The translations under genes were made by a program, and so were the position numbers. From assembly GCA_964030475.1 (NCBI GenBank), contig CAXIPT010000001.1, positions 13,929,216-13,993,215 of the forward strand: 64,000 nucleotides of DNA, written 5' to 3'. The notes below the pieces were generated by a model. That model worked only from the letters and a program-made list of their open reading frames with translations, searched no databases and had not been told where the DNA came from. This DNA is from Tethya wilhelma. Lineage: Eukaryota > Porifera > Demospongiae > Tethyida > Tethyidae. Shown here piece by piece: positions 13,460 through 26,100 of this stretch (positions within the stretch are counted from its first letter, which is position 1; each line of letters starts with the position of its first letter).

Positions 13460-13536
13460 TAGAACTTTAGATCTGCATGCATATTCTTAAAAGTGTTGCT
13501 AATTTCACTCGAAAAACCTGGCCAATTGTGAAAAGC

Positions 13537-15123
13537 ATGGCTCAACTGACAAGCACAACTTCAACCATTCTTCTCAATGATGGACAAAAGATCCCAGCTC
13601 TTGGATTAGGGGTTTTTGAGTCTCAAGGCAATGGAGAAACAGAACAGGCTGTGATCTGGGCACTCAAGCATGGCTACAGACACATAGACACTGCTGCATT
13701 ATACAAGTAAGACAGTAACTGTGAGTAAAAGTTTTCCCCTTTTTTTGGCAGGAGCAAATAAGCCAGGGCATGCCTTTAAATTTGCTAGATGCTCTTTACA
13801 ATGTCATGCATATAACATTTATTTCAGGAATGAAGGAGAGGTTGGTTCAGGTATTAAAAAGAGTGGAGTTCCCAGGGAAGAAATCTACATTACTACAAAG
13901 GTAGAACAGAACAGTTTGTGCTTGAGTATTTATGTTGTCCAATATCTTATCCACTAATTAACAACATAAGCTAAACAAAAGGAACGTAAAAATAATAATA
14001 ATAATAATAATAATTTATCATTGTATAGGTGTGGAATTCCAACCATGGTAGAGAATCAACAATTAGAGCACTAAAAGAAAGCCTGGAAAGGTATAATCTT
14101 ATCTGATTTTATATTGTGTTGACAACAATACTAATGAAAATCATATGAGCCATCATGCCCATTTTAATTTATTGCTGCATGTATAATAATTATATAATAC
14201 ACAATAATTATTACAAACCTCATGCATGCACACATGTATGTACACACTTAGGCTCGACCTCAACTATGTTGACCTCTACCTCATCCATTCACCAGTTGGC
14301 GGAAAGAATCTTGAGACATGGGATGCTATGATTGAACTACAAAAGCAAGGTCTCATTAGGTACTTTATATTTGCACGATTGGTAAAATTTTTTGTGCAGA
14401 TGATCACTATTTATATGAATGCATATTACTACTTTATCATGTACTACTTGTACAGATCAATTGGTGTGTCAAACTTCAATGTACACCATCTTGAGCAGCT
14501 AAAACTTGCAAGACCTAACAACATTCCTACAGGTTAAACTTTTGTGCTTCCACTTCGGAATTAATCTATGTCCATTCAAGGACATTGACTGTTGTATACA
14601 TGTACGATCATTTATACACATAACACTAGTACTCATCATGCAGTGAATCAGATAGAGGTGACTCCCTATCAAACTCATGCTGATATTGTCCAGTACTGTG
14701 TCAAAGAAGGGATTACTGTTGAAGCCTACTCTCCACTTACAAGAGGAGAGAAACTGAAAGAGCCACTTCTAGTTCAAATGGCAGAAAAGTACATTATGAG
14801 ATAAACACTTTGTTCCTAGTAATTAACAGTTTCTATATAGGTACAAGAAGTCCACTGCTCAGCTGTTGATTCGATGGAGCCTTCAACGTGGCTTTGTGTG
14901 TATTCCAAAGTCAGTCAAGGAAGAGAGAATCGTACAAAATGGAGACGTCTTTGATTTCAATATCTCTGATGAGGATATGACAGTCTTGGTGAGTTTAAAT
15001 TATCAACATATTTTGAACAGCATTATGTGAGTAACTTGTGTTGCATTTTAGAACGGACTGAATGAGGATTTGAACATGTTGAGTGACAGATGGGACCCAC
15101 TTTCAGCTGCCTGGGACCCATGA
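13537..15123 (+). CDS. Aldo-keto reductase, copy A2
   Basis: It has the same eight-exon structure and almost the same sequence as A1, introns included, with the catalytic Asp/Tyr (HIDTAALYK), Lys (ITTK) and His (LIHSP) intact. It ends SAAWDP at TGA 15121-15123. Few substitutions are visible (for example QHLEQL to HHLEQL). The high identity of introns shows a recent duplication. It lies head-to-tail after A1 and before copy D. Confidence 0.92.
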
Positions 15124-15379
15124 TAGCTCCTATCAAGTAGAACATTGTACTATGTATTAGAATATAGAGCTTTAGTGATAGCTTAATTGACTATACCATA
15201 GCAAGCGTTAAAAAGAGTAATTATTATGTAAAAAATTCTAACCATCATGCATGTATACTCTTGATTTTACTTATGACTCTGACGACCGTTCCTGGTATAA
15301 AGTTTCAGGGTTGCTCAGTGCAGTGCCCCTCCCTCATTTTATGGCCTCAGTTGTTTCTCGATATTTCTGTTCAAGAATC

Positions 15380-16738
15380 ATGACTCATTTGGCAGGCAAA
15401 ACGTCTACCATCCAGTTAAACGATGGACAGAAGATCCCGGCCTTTGGACTAGGGGTCTACCTCTCCAAACCAAACGGAGAAGCAGAACAGGCTGTGATCT
15501 GGGCTCTCAAACATGGCTACAGACATGTTGACACAGCTGCAATTTACAAGTAAACTATCTACTGTATATTGTTTATACAAACACTGGCATGCTGTGCTGC
15601 TCTAGAAATGAAGAAGATGTTGGTTCCGCTATCAAGAAGAGTGGAGTGCCTAGAGAAGAGGTGTATGTTACCACCAAGGTATGAGAATTTATCACACAGG
15701 GTAGTTCTATTTGTGAGAGGCCATCATACTTTTCTGTAGGTGTGGAATTCTGATCATGGAAAGGAAAAAACAATCAAATCATTTCACGAAAGCTTAAAGA
15801 AGTACGTTTATAGAAAATAATGGGGCGGAGAAGAATGGGGTGAAGTTACGCTGATTATGACTAATGTACTTATTTTCTGCTTACAGATTGGGTCTTGCCT
15901 ACATTGACCTCTATTTGATTCATTCTCCTAAGGGTGGGAAGATTGTTGAAACTTGGGATGCTATGATTGAACTACAAAAGAAAGGCCTTATCAGGTACAA
16001 GTGGTTTTGATGGGGTTCTTTTGTCACACACTGGTCCAATCCAGAAATTATCCTAATGTACCTTTACATGTGCAGATCTATAGGTGTGTCAAACTTTAAT
16101 GTCCATCATTTTGAGCAACTCAAGCTAGCCAGGCCGGACCACATCCCAGCAGGTGAGCTATTTTAGTGTTTGATTCTTTGAAGTTTTTTCTTTTTCTTCT
16201 AATGAGCTATATTCCTATAACACAGTCAACCAAATTGAATTGACTCCCTATCTGACACGTGCTGAGGTTGTCAAGTACTGTCAGAAGGAAGGCATTGCCA
16301 TTGAGGCTTATTCCCCACTTACAAAAGGAGAAAAACTGAACGATCCACTGTTGGTCAAGATAGCAGAAAAGTATGACTACACCTGTCAATATAAAATCAG
16401 TAGCATTAAGATGATTGTGTATTCACAGGTACAAGAAGTCCACTGCTCAGCTGTTGATTCGATGGAGCCTTCAACGTGGCTTTGTGTGTATCCCGAAGTC
16501 AGTCAAGGAAGAGAGGATCATACAAAATGGAGACGTCTTTGATTTTAACCTCTCTGATGAGGACATGACAGTCTTGGTGAGGAGTATATTGAATATGTGA
16601 ATAATTGGACCTTGCATGCAACTACCTACATGCATTGTTGACTACACAATGATTATTTTGTCTTATCACTTACAGAATGGTTTGAATGAGAATCTTATTA
16701 CAGGCTGGGACCCTCTTACAGAACCATGGGAGTCATAA
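15380..16738 (+). CDS. Aldo-keto reductase, copy D
   Basis: Eight exons encode a diverged paralogue: [109 protein letters not shown], ending TEPWES at TAA 16736-16738. The catalytic tetrad is complete. Introns differ from A1/A2, so it is an older paralogue whose promoter and first exon were copied upstream as the orphan exon. Start 15380 is chosen by alignment; an earlier in-frame Met at 15341 (MASVVSRYFCSRI) is possible. Confidence 0.9.
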
Positions 16739-17129
16739 CTCTTATAGTCATGTGCAACATAAGTAGCTATAAGTTATAACACAATCACCTAGATGTGAGT
16801 ATAACAGTAACTGTTAATTTCAATAATTATTTTATATTCAAAATTATAATGATTTTACACTATACACTATTAAGTGTTTGGTACGCAAATAGACACTATA
16901 TGTAGTGTAATGTACAACTAGTTTTCTATACAACTTGAAAACATGTGCACTGTAACAACAAAAAGAATAATTAATCATCATAATTACTACTATGATAATC
17001 ACCAATTTAAAGATACTGTATATAGAAACTAATAATTATTATTAATGATCACATAAAAATTTAATTAAGCAGGATTTTTTTTGAATCAATGAAAGGTACA
17101 AGACTTAGAATAATAATGGATATAGTTGG
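16739..17129. other. Convergent intergenic spacer
   Basis: AT-rich 3' flank between AKR D (+) and the first NLR gene (-). No repeat or gene seen. Confidence 0.55.
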
Positions 17130-20100
17130 CTATTGGATGCTGCAGCATGCACATGTGCATGTTTGTGGAGATTGTGGATTAGGGACCAATTTAGGGTTGG
17201 CATGGTCCACTTTGAATTGTTCAAGTTGTTGCTGATGTACTACAACTTGACATTGGTTCTGCTGTAGTGGAGGCATTAGTGTTGATGGGACACTGATTAC
17301 AGTAGGGGTTCCATCAGTGGGTGATTGGAGAACAACTTGACAACATCCTCTGCCTGTTTCAGATTTGTCAATATTTTGCACAATTACTAGCTTTGATGTA
17401 CTTGTATCTCTTTCAAAAGAAATAGAATCATAATTCCAAGTAATTGTAAATTTAGTGAGTGTTCTGTTGACTGACAGTGGCTTCTCAAGTTCTAAGATCA
17501 GAGTTTCAATGGGAATGGGAATATCTGATGGCCCGTCAAGAAAAATTTCTAAAACAAGCAAGGTAGTGTTTTTGGAGAGCAGATTTTTGAGACTATCCAA
17601 ACAACAGCTGGCAAACATTACACGTAACGTTAACTCTTCCAAGTGTGTATCATTATGCATATTAAGAATTATATTTTCAGAACCGATAGACACACATGAT
17701 AACTTAGAAATTTTTTTCAGTGATGCTATTTCTGGTAAAGCATCCATATCAAATAACTTTCGATGACTTGTTTCTACAATATTAACTTGAAGTTCAATAT
17801 TTTTCATTTGACTTACCTTTTGAAGAAACTCTAGCAATACAAGACAGCGCTGACCATTATACTCGAGAGTCATCTTCTTAATTTTGCTTTTCTTATTGCT
17901 AAGTTCATATGCTTTACCCACTACAGCAAGACTCTCATCATCACAGACCAGTTTAATAACATCCCATGAATTAGTACTTTCAAAGAGAAAGTTTAACACT
18001 TCAGACAGCTGCTGCAAAGCGATATAATATCTATAACTGTGGTCAGAAGAAAATAGTTGAAGCTCAATTTCTCTCACTTGCTCCTGCTCACTTGTAATGG
18101 AGGTCTTATAGATTATTGACTCATAAAGAAATTTTAGTGAAAGTCTTGACATCCTTACACAGGCAATCCTAGTAAGCAGTGGTTTCACATAATTGGCATC
18201 AGTGAAAGTATCCCAGTTAATTATTAATTCAACTCTGGCATTAAGAGGCTCACACACTTGTTCCAGTATATAACAAATCAACACTGGATCATGGCCCTCA
18301 TATTCTATTTCAATTTCATTTACACTAGTGTCCCAATCTGACATTTCACTAGTGTCAATCATTTCTTGAAAATATTCCAGGTTGCTTTCTCTACATTTTA
18401 AGCTAAGACGATTCCAGTGGTGTCCACTTCGCAGAAAGAAAAGTAATGCTTCTGAGAATTGGGAGTCAGTGAGTTGGGAAAATGATAGTGACAAATTTTT
18501 AGCTGACTGTGGTTTAAATTGAGTATAAGCCACAGAAAGAAATGAAAGCTTTAGAAGTGATTGTCCAGAAATATTGACCAAACCTAGCAATGTAGCAATG
18601 GACTCAGGACTACTAAAGCCACTCTTTACACCAAGTTCAATATCAGTAGTCATTGATACTTTTTTAACAAAATGAAGTAGCTCAGCATAGTTGTCACCGT
18701 TGAATTGTAGTTTAACTTTTTTTACTCTAACTCTGCGATCAGAGACTTCACAATACATTTTCAGATGTTGTTCTTTACAATTCAATTTTATGAAATCCCA
18801 TTGAGTTTCACTTTGTACAAAAAAGGTGATGACTACTAAAAATTCAAACTCAGTTAAGCTCACATGGGACAATTCAATTCCAAGACAACCACTCTGACTA
18901 TGAGATTTAGCTAATAAATTGGTTAAATGCGTTGCTGTGGTACTTTCTGATTCATAAACAAAGTGGCATAACAATAGGAAGCTATAGTTTGGAGGACAAG
19001 TTGTTACAGATAGTTTGTCACGTGCAAAGACTTCATCTAGCCTGGGAAAATTGTGTTTTGCTATTCCAGCAATAAAAAGTAACATCATCCGAAGTCTGTC
19101 ATTGTTGATGTTCTGGCGAAGAAATTTTGACATTTCTGCAAGGGAAATATTAGCAACTGCCCATTTGGCAGCAAGGAACTCTTGAATAGTGAGATGGAGA
19201 AAGTTACAAGTCACTTCTCGTCCTCTTTTGCTGTAGCTTTTAGCCACAGTCATTAAAGCTAATGTTTGTCTTTCAATGTCCTGGTCACCAATGTCTGGAA
19301 ACGAATCAACAATATCATCTTCATGAAATACAAGCTGGTCTTTAACAAGACTATCATATGCTAGACAACACAATACAGAAAAAGGAGTTTCAATTTCTTT
19401 GGGAAGCTTCTCTATGCTTCTGATCCTTCTAGCTATAGTATCTCCTGCAATATTTTGTGTGTGACGCTTAATAGCATGCAATACAAAAATGTTGTACAAC
19501 TCTGTTAGTGTCTTGGGAAGGACAAAGTTCTCTTGCTGGTAGACAAAAAGCACAATTGCACAATTAAGAGGAATATAGCAAAGGGACATAATGTCTAGAC
19601 GTTCATGGAGTTGGGTACATAACTCTTTGGCTTTTTCTGGATTATCGATAATGGTCTTCATGATACACTTTTTAATCATTTCTTCCGTGAATCCTAAAAC
19701 CTCAATGTGGCGATTAATTGAAGACAGCTCTTGTAACCCGACTGATGCATAAGGTCGTGATGTTACAACAACAGAGCACTTGGTTAGAATCTTACCTTCA
19801 ATTATATTCATAAAAAATGAACCACGTGACCTTTCTGCCACGCTAAGCTCATCAAAACCATCAAATATCAATAGGACACGTTTTCCACTTGTCTTTCGGA
19901 TATGTCTCACCACAGACTGATGCAAGTCAGGATCATCATGATAGAAAAAGGGATCGATTGAACTTGCCTGAGACACAGATCTATCTCGTAAATGAAGCAA
20001 GACTACTAAATCATACTCTTGAAGAAGCACACCATTCGCCCAGTCTTGAGCGAATTTACGACTAAGTGTAGTCTTTCCAACTCCTGGTGCTCCATCAATT

Positions 20101-23100
20101 AGGACACGAAGAGAAAGCTTTCCACCAGCTAAACAATGCAGAGGCTTTAATACTTGCTCAGCTTCCATCTCGGTTTTTTCATCATTTCTACCAGCTAATA
20201 TTTTGTCAACATTTCCACGCAAACAATCCCTTTGTACATCTTTAACAGACTCATATTTGTTAGCATACACACCACGTTGACGTGGTATCAGAGCTAGTCG
20301 GATGAACTGTCCTCCCAGAGAGGGGGGCCAGTCTGAGTCAGAGAGTACCGGTTGAGCTAGGTAGATCTCTCGTAAGTACTCACTGTACCTTACAATACAC
20401 TCTAGAAGTTCAGGCTCTGGGTCAGGATGATTAGAAAAATCAGCACTACCTGCATGCATGTATAATAAGAACAGTTGATAAAATAATTTGTATATGTATA
20501 ATCCAGTTTAAAGAGCTCTGGTGATTATTTACTATTGCCAGGCCATTGCTGACCCCACATTAATTCAAGATCATGATTGTGATATCGTGCTGTAGCAAAA
20601 GTATATCGACCATATTGACTTGTATAATTATTATATTGTCAATGTTTTCACGGAATCTTACTATTAACCAAAATGTCGGAACACAGTTAATTTTGACAAC
20701 AGTAAGGGGTAGCAAGCTTGAAAAGCAACCCAAACAACCAAGAGAACATGCACATTAATTCCAGTGGAATTTGAAACTAGTTGGATACAATAAAAAAGTT
20801 TTTTTTTCCTAATGGTTAACCAGATGGACTTCTGAATCTGAATCAGGAGGGGGCTTGCTTGTGCTTGCCACAAACAAACACAGCTCTAGACAGGTATACA
20901 GTCATATAGTGTAACACATGGTATACCATAATGAATTTCTTTTATTTCCTTCTCCATATCATGTTCACCAAGTCCGTGAAGAGCCTTTGTAAATTTCTCA
21001 AGACTCACAACAGCAGTTGGGCTGGATTTCTTCCACGATTCAAGCATTTTCAAGAAGCACCATTGATCAGGATTAATCTTAGAAATCGAGTGCTTTCGTT
21101 GATCATGTTTAATGTCATCCAAAATATCTTCAGGTACACCTAACTCATGGCCAACATCTTTCCACTTGCAAGCCATCGAAAATTTCATATTCTTTTCAAA
21201 ATGTGACCTTGGAGCTGTATGTACATATTGATGGCAAATAATTATAGTAAAAATTTCAAAAAAATAAGTAGTGTAGGAATGGGCAGTGCAGTAAAAAGTA
21301 TTGGAACAAGAAATGTCTCAATTTCGGCACATGACTACTTCATTTTTATCCCGGCCTTATATGGATCCTCAGTGCTGTAAACTTTGATGCAATGATCTCG
21401 GTGTACAATAGTACGGTACTACCGTAGCTTATTGTTGCATTGGTTCAAATTTCTACTAATCAGTTGACTAAGCAGTGGAGTAATATAAGCTTTATAACAG
21501 ACAGATAACTTAAACTCGACTGTCGAGCAAGAGTTGGGTATAAAAATGAAGTAGTCATGTGCCGAAATTGAGACATTTCTTGTTCCAATACTTTTTACTG
21601 CACTGCCCATTCCTACACTACTTATTTTTTTGAAATTTTTACTACTTGTTCATTCACTTTTTTCAACACTACAGTGTGGAGACTATCAGAGATTGGTTAG
21701 TCCCTACAAAAAGCTTGGGCAGCTGGAAGAAGCTAATGCGCATGCGTATAATAATGCCACGTGGATAAAATTAATAATGACCTTTGAACTCTACTTACAA
21801 AGATGGCTGCATTGAAGTACAAGAATTTATACACTAAGTTTCAAAGCTCTCTAGTTTTTGTTTAAGCCTATTTATGATGAAAACGAGTATCAAGGAATGT
21901 AGTACCTTTGAAAAGAAGTTAGTTTGTGCTGTCAAAGTTGGCTCAACACATTCTGGTTCTCTGGAAATGCTTTTCAAGTAAGTCAGTTAGAAAGGAAGTA
22001 CGTACGTAAGTAAGAACAAAAATGGCACTATTGTGGCTTCCCAGTAGCGCTTTCTACTAGTGCTACTGAAGGTTTCTGTGAGTTTTAGGCCTTGCATACA
22101 ATTGGTAACCTGTCAGAGGGAGCCTTTGAGCAAGTTTGAAGACCCTACTTTGTTTTGCTAGATTTTTATGATCATAAACATTTTGTATTGTGTCTATGGG
22201 ACAGGTGGCCCATTCCTACTATACGTACTACCGTACGTATGATATTAGTACACAATCACATTAATGGCTAGATTATAAAAATATGTGACAGCTAGTTAGG
22301 CAATTGTGTACTGCATAAACTGGGAAATTTTATCATGAATAATGATTGGGATAATTTTTACTATCATTTTTGATAAAGCCTACAATATGAGTTCCTATGC
22401 ATAAGATTCAACGATAAATAAAAACTGCTTATATCCCCAAAAAGAGTGTTATTTGCTTGATAAAGTTTAGAAAGTAAAACAGCTGTCCCTTTTCTCCTTC
22501 CGTTTAGTTGAAAATGTTATATCTTTTAGTCAATTTTATAAGAGGAGAGATGTGAGAGAGCACAAAATACTCCATTATGGCTCACGAGTTCAGCAATTAC
22601 ATGCAGAAATGTGTTCCATTGAGAGCTATTAAGGCTTTTCAGTGTCTAAGCTTCGAGGCCATGCCTGCTGATCACATCTATCATTTTTGCTAGTGTGCAT
22701 TATATTATTATAGGAACTATCTGTTTTTTCTGGATGTTACATGCAATGATCGACTATTTTACCTTGGTATGCTGCTTTTGAAGACTGAAGCCGTGGTTCT
22801 TGAGATATAAATGAAGGCACCTATATGGTGCATAAGCCTCAGCGCAACTAGCATGCATAACTATCAACATGTATCACATAAAAGACCACTGAATCTGAGA
22901 GTGATCAGTACTGAGGTTTCACTGATGAGTCGGCACAGCTACCTGAGGTGCCAGCCTAGCACATTTTATCAACCTGCAATCAAGGATGTATAGATAGGGT
23001 GTGCAATATGAAAAATCAACTTTCAACTTTTGAACAATTAATTCATGTAACATGTAGAGTAGGTTGGTACTTCAACCAGCGCGCCTTCAATTCCTGATCT

Positions 23101-26100
23101 CTGTTGCTGAAGTGAAAGAAAACTGTAAGATTCATATTGCATTGTCAGCAAAATTTACGCATTTTTACCGCTATACAATCGCAATTATTTGCCATTTTTG
23201 CTTACATACAAGAGAGAAGGGAATCCCTCCACGTTGTGATAGTTAGGGGAGGGCCATACCAATTCTCTGAGAGAGTTGAAACAAGCCTCTGTTATTGGTA
23301 ACCATCTGGCTGATTCTGTTGAAAGTATATAGTTTGTACCAAGAATTCAGAAGTCATTTGTTGATAGGAAACAACAGAGTTTGAAGGTGCGCTGGTTTAA
23401 GTTTCAACCTACTGTACACATTGCACGAATTGTAGTTGTTCAAAAGTTGGATGTTGATTTTTCATGTTGCACACCCTAGTATATAGAGCTGTGGCCAGCA
23501 TATTATTCATAATAATCTGTGGAAAACGTTTAGACACTGAACAGTTACACTGATGATGATCAACTTATACAGTCTGCATGAGTTATAGGCACTGATACAA
23601 AACAACATATAACTTAGTCTTGCGTAGCCAGCCCCTCTCTAATATTCGCTCCACATGTATGCTCAGCCCCTCTCTAATATTCGCTCCATGGCACATGTAT
23701 GCTCAGCCCCTCTCTAATATTCGCTCCACATGTATGCTCAGCCCCTCTCTAATATTCGCTCCGCATGTATGCTCAGCCCCTCTCTAATATTCGCTCCACA
23801 TGTATGCTCAGCCCCTCTCTAATATTCGCTCCGCATGTATGCTCAGCCCCTCTCTAATATTTGCTCCATGCGGAGCGAATATTAGAGAGGGGCTGGCTAC
23901 GCGAGACTACGCACAATTAAGCTACTAAGATGCATAGTTCTACAAGGTATTACTCATCTCACTATATTTAGCTTGCAATCATTGAGTTGCTTACCTGTCC
24001 AGGCAGCTAAGCCAGGCAAACTCACACACATCCACTCCATGGATCCAAGTTCTATTGTATTTCTAGATAAGGTACACTGTATGGGGCGTGGCTTTGAAGC
24101 TAAGTGTTCAGAGAAGCACAAAAGCTTCAGATCTCAGAAACTACAACGTTTTGCAAGATTCTACACGTCAAATTTCAAGATAGTCTCGATTTATCAATGT
24201 AATTACCTTCTTTTTTGACTCTGAAGNCACACGCACATACACACACGCACACACACACACATGCACACACACACATGCACACACACACACACGGTACATA
24301 CACAGACAGACAAAACAAATTTCAGTAATCCTTGCAAAGGTTATAGCAGTCATTGTGTGTACTCTATGCTGTTGTATGTCTTCCCTCAGCATCCTCTGAA
24401 ATATATACAACAGCTCCAGAGGAGGTTGCAAGCGTAATTAGAGATTGCGTGGATAACGTTGATTGCTTAAAAATTGCTGGGTCAGCAAACTTTTTGTGCT
24501 GATCCAGCAACATTTATGGAGTATATATACACACAGTTCACAGAGAAAAATTGCAGAAAAAGATCGCTGACCGGGCATTTTAAAGTTATCCATGTGATCC
24601 TAATTGCTCACTTGCAACGGGCTGGTTCACATGTAATATCCGGTGCTAGTAATAATAGTACTTCACGTTTGGCGACGCAAAGAAATGCAACACATTGACG
24701 CAGATTTAGACAAATTGTTCAAATGTACGTTTAATAATGCTACATTCCTGCATATCTGCGCATGAATAATTTTTACGTGATGCAACAGAAAATATTGTGA
24801 ACCGACCTTTAGTAACAGCTCCCTAATCGCCATGCACAGCGTACCAACTTCGGAATTTTATTTTAAACGTGACGTCATTCGGAAGTGTCATGGCTGAAGC
24901 AAGAAGACAAAGGAGGCGTGAGTGTTTCACCAGTCTTGCTACTTACAGACGGTTGTTTCAGATGCCAAGCATGGCGCTCTAGGATGGACATTAGGTAGGC
25001 CTGTAAGTATAGCTGGTCTTTTAGCCCAAAATTTTTTCTATTTGTTCTTTGTCTGCATTTGTTTGTGTCAAGCATGTAAAGCAATTTTCCATCCCTATTT
25101 TTTGTCTTGTAGCTACCACATAGTGTATGGGACAATGCTATTTTTGATATCAAAATGTAGCCTGGGGTATCCTCTAACTGCTAAACAACTTTTTGGCTTG
25201 CATGCAAGTACCCTCAGAAAATGGCCCTACTTTCAGTTTAACTATTCACTCAAACTAGGATCTGTTTACAACCCCATCTTTTGTTGGCTAGTAGCGACTG
25301 CATAGGACATAGTACAGAGCTATTTTTGTTATTAAAATATAGCCTAAGGCGTCCTCTAACTGTTGAACAACTTTTTAACTTGCATGCAAGCGTCCTCAGA
25401 AAATGGCCCTATACTTTTAGTCATGCTGTGATCTGTGTTTACAACCACGTTGTAGCTTGGTAATCAGTAGGTGTGTCACTAAGTGGGTGTGTCTACAGTG
25501 CTCTAGATAGAATTTGTTGCTAAAGTCACTCTAGCAAGCCCAACACTCACTGTCAGTTGAAAATAACCTCTTATATTTTGTTTCTATAGATCTATGAATA
25601 CCCTCTGAGAAGAATGCAAGCTCAAGACCTGCACAAGCCACCAAATTGCAATGCAATATTTACTGATGTTCATGATTGAATTTTCTGAATACTAGATACG
25701 GGGCACAGAATGTTTTTGCACAAACTTATTAGTAAAATATGGTACTTTAAATTGATACCTGTTTCAGACCCAAGCTAACCTCCCTCTGCAAATGGCCCAC
25801 AGATAAAGTGAGGCCCTGCAGGTACAGGGACCAATCCAAACTCCCCTTTTACAGAAGCTGGGGAGATGGCGCTTGTAGCAATGGATACAGGAGCAAGATA
25901 GGACTATATCTAGTGGATAGCGAACTAATATTCTACTCTGTTGAAGAAGATAGGAAGCAAAATAGTTGGGGCGAGCCTGAGCGAGCCCCATTGTAACGGT
26001 GAAACATTGAGGCAACTGTAACGGCGTTGACCAAACCGGAAATAGCATGCTCAAATTATGCGAAAAGTTAAAAGAAAAATTAAACATCCTGGCCTCAGAT

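Larger units (their letters stand above)
22480..24420. repeat. Degenerate copy of a dispersed element family, with nested insertion
   Basis: Blocks here match 33.2-35.6 kb: TAAGCTTCGAGGCCATG, GTGCATAAGCCTC, GAGGTGCCAGCC, ATGGGGCGTG, and AGAGAAGCACAAAAGC followed by TTTTGCAAGATTCTACAC. The order is kept, but a 482-bp MITE (22996-23477) and a satellite hairpin interrupt it. A CA-rich run and one n (24227) lie near the end. It is part of the long NLR 1 intron. No coding capacity. Confidence 0.6.

Noticed and set aside
20573..20758. Short plus-strand frames opposite the NLR 1 gene
   Set aside because: They are antisense to introns or exons of NLR 1 and have no family resemblance.
23615..23909. 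CRISPR-like array
   Set aside because: Spacers are nearly identical, one unit is inverted, and the genome is eukaryotic.
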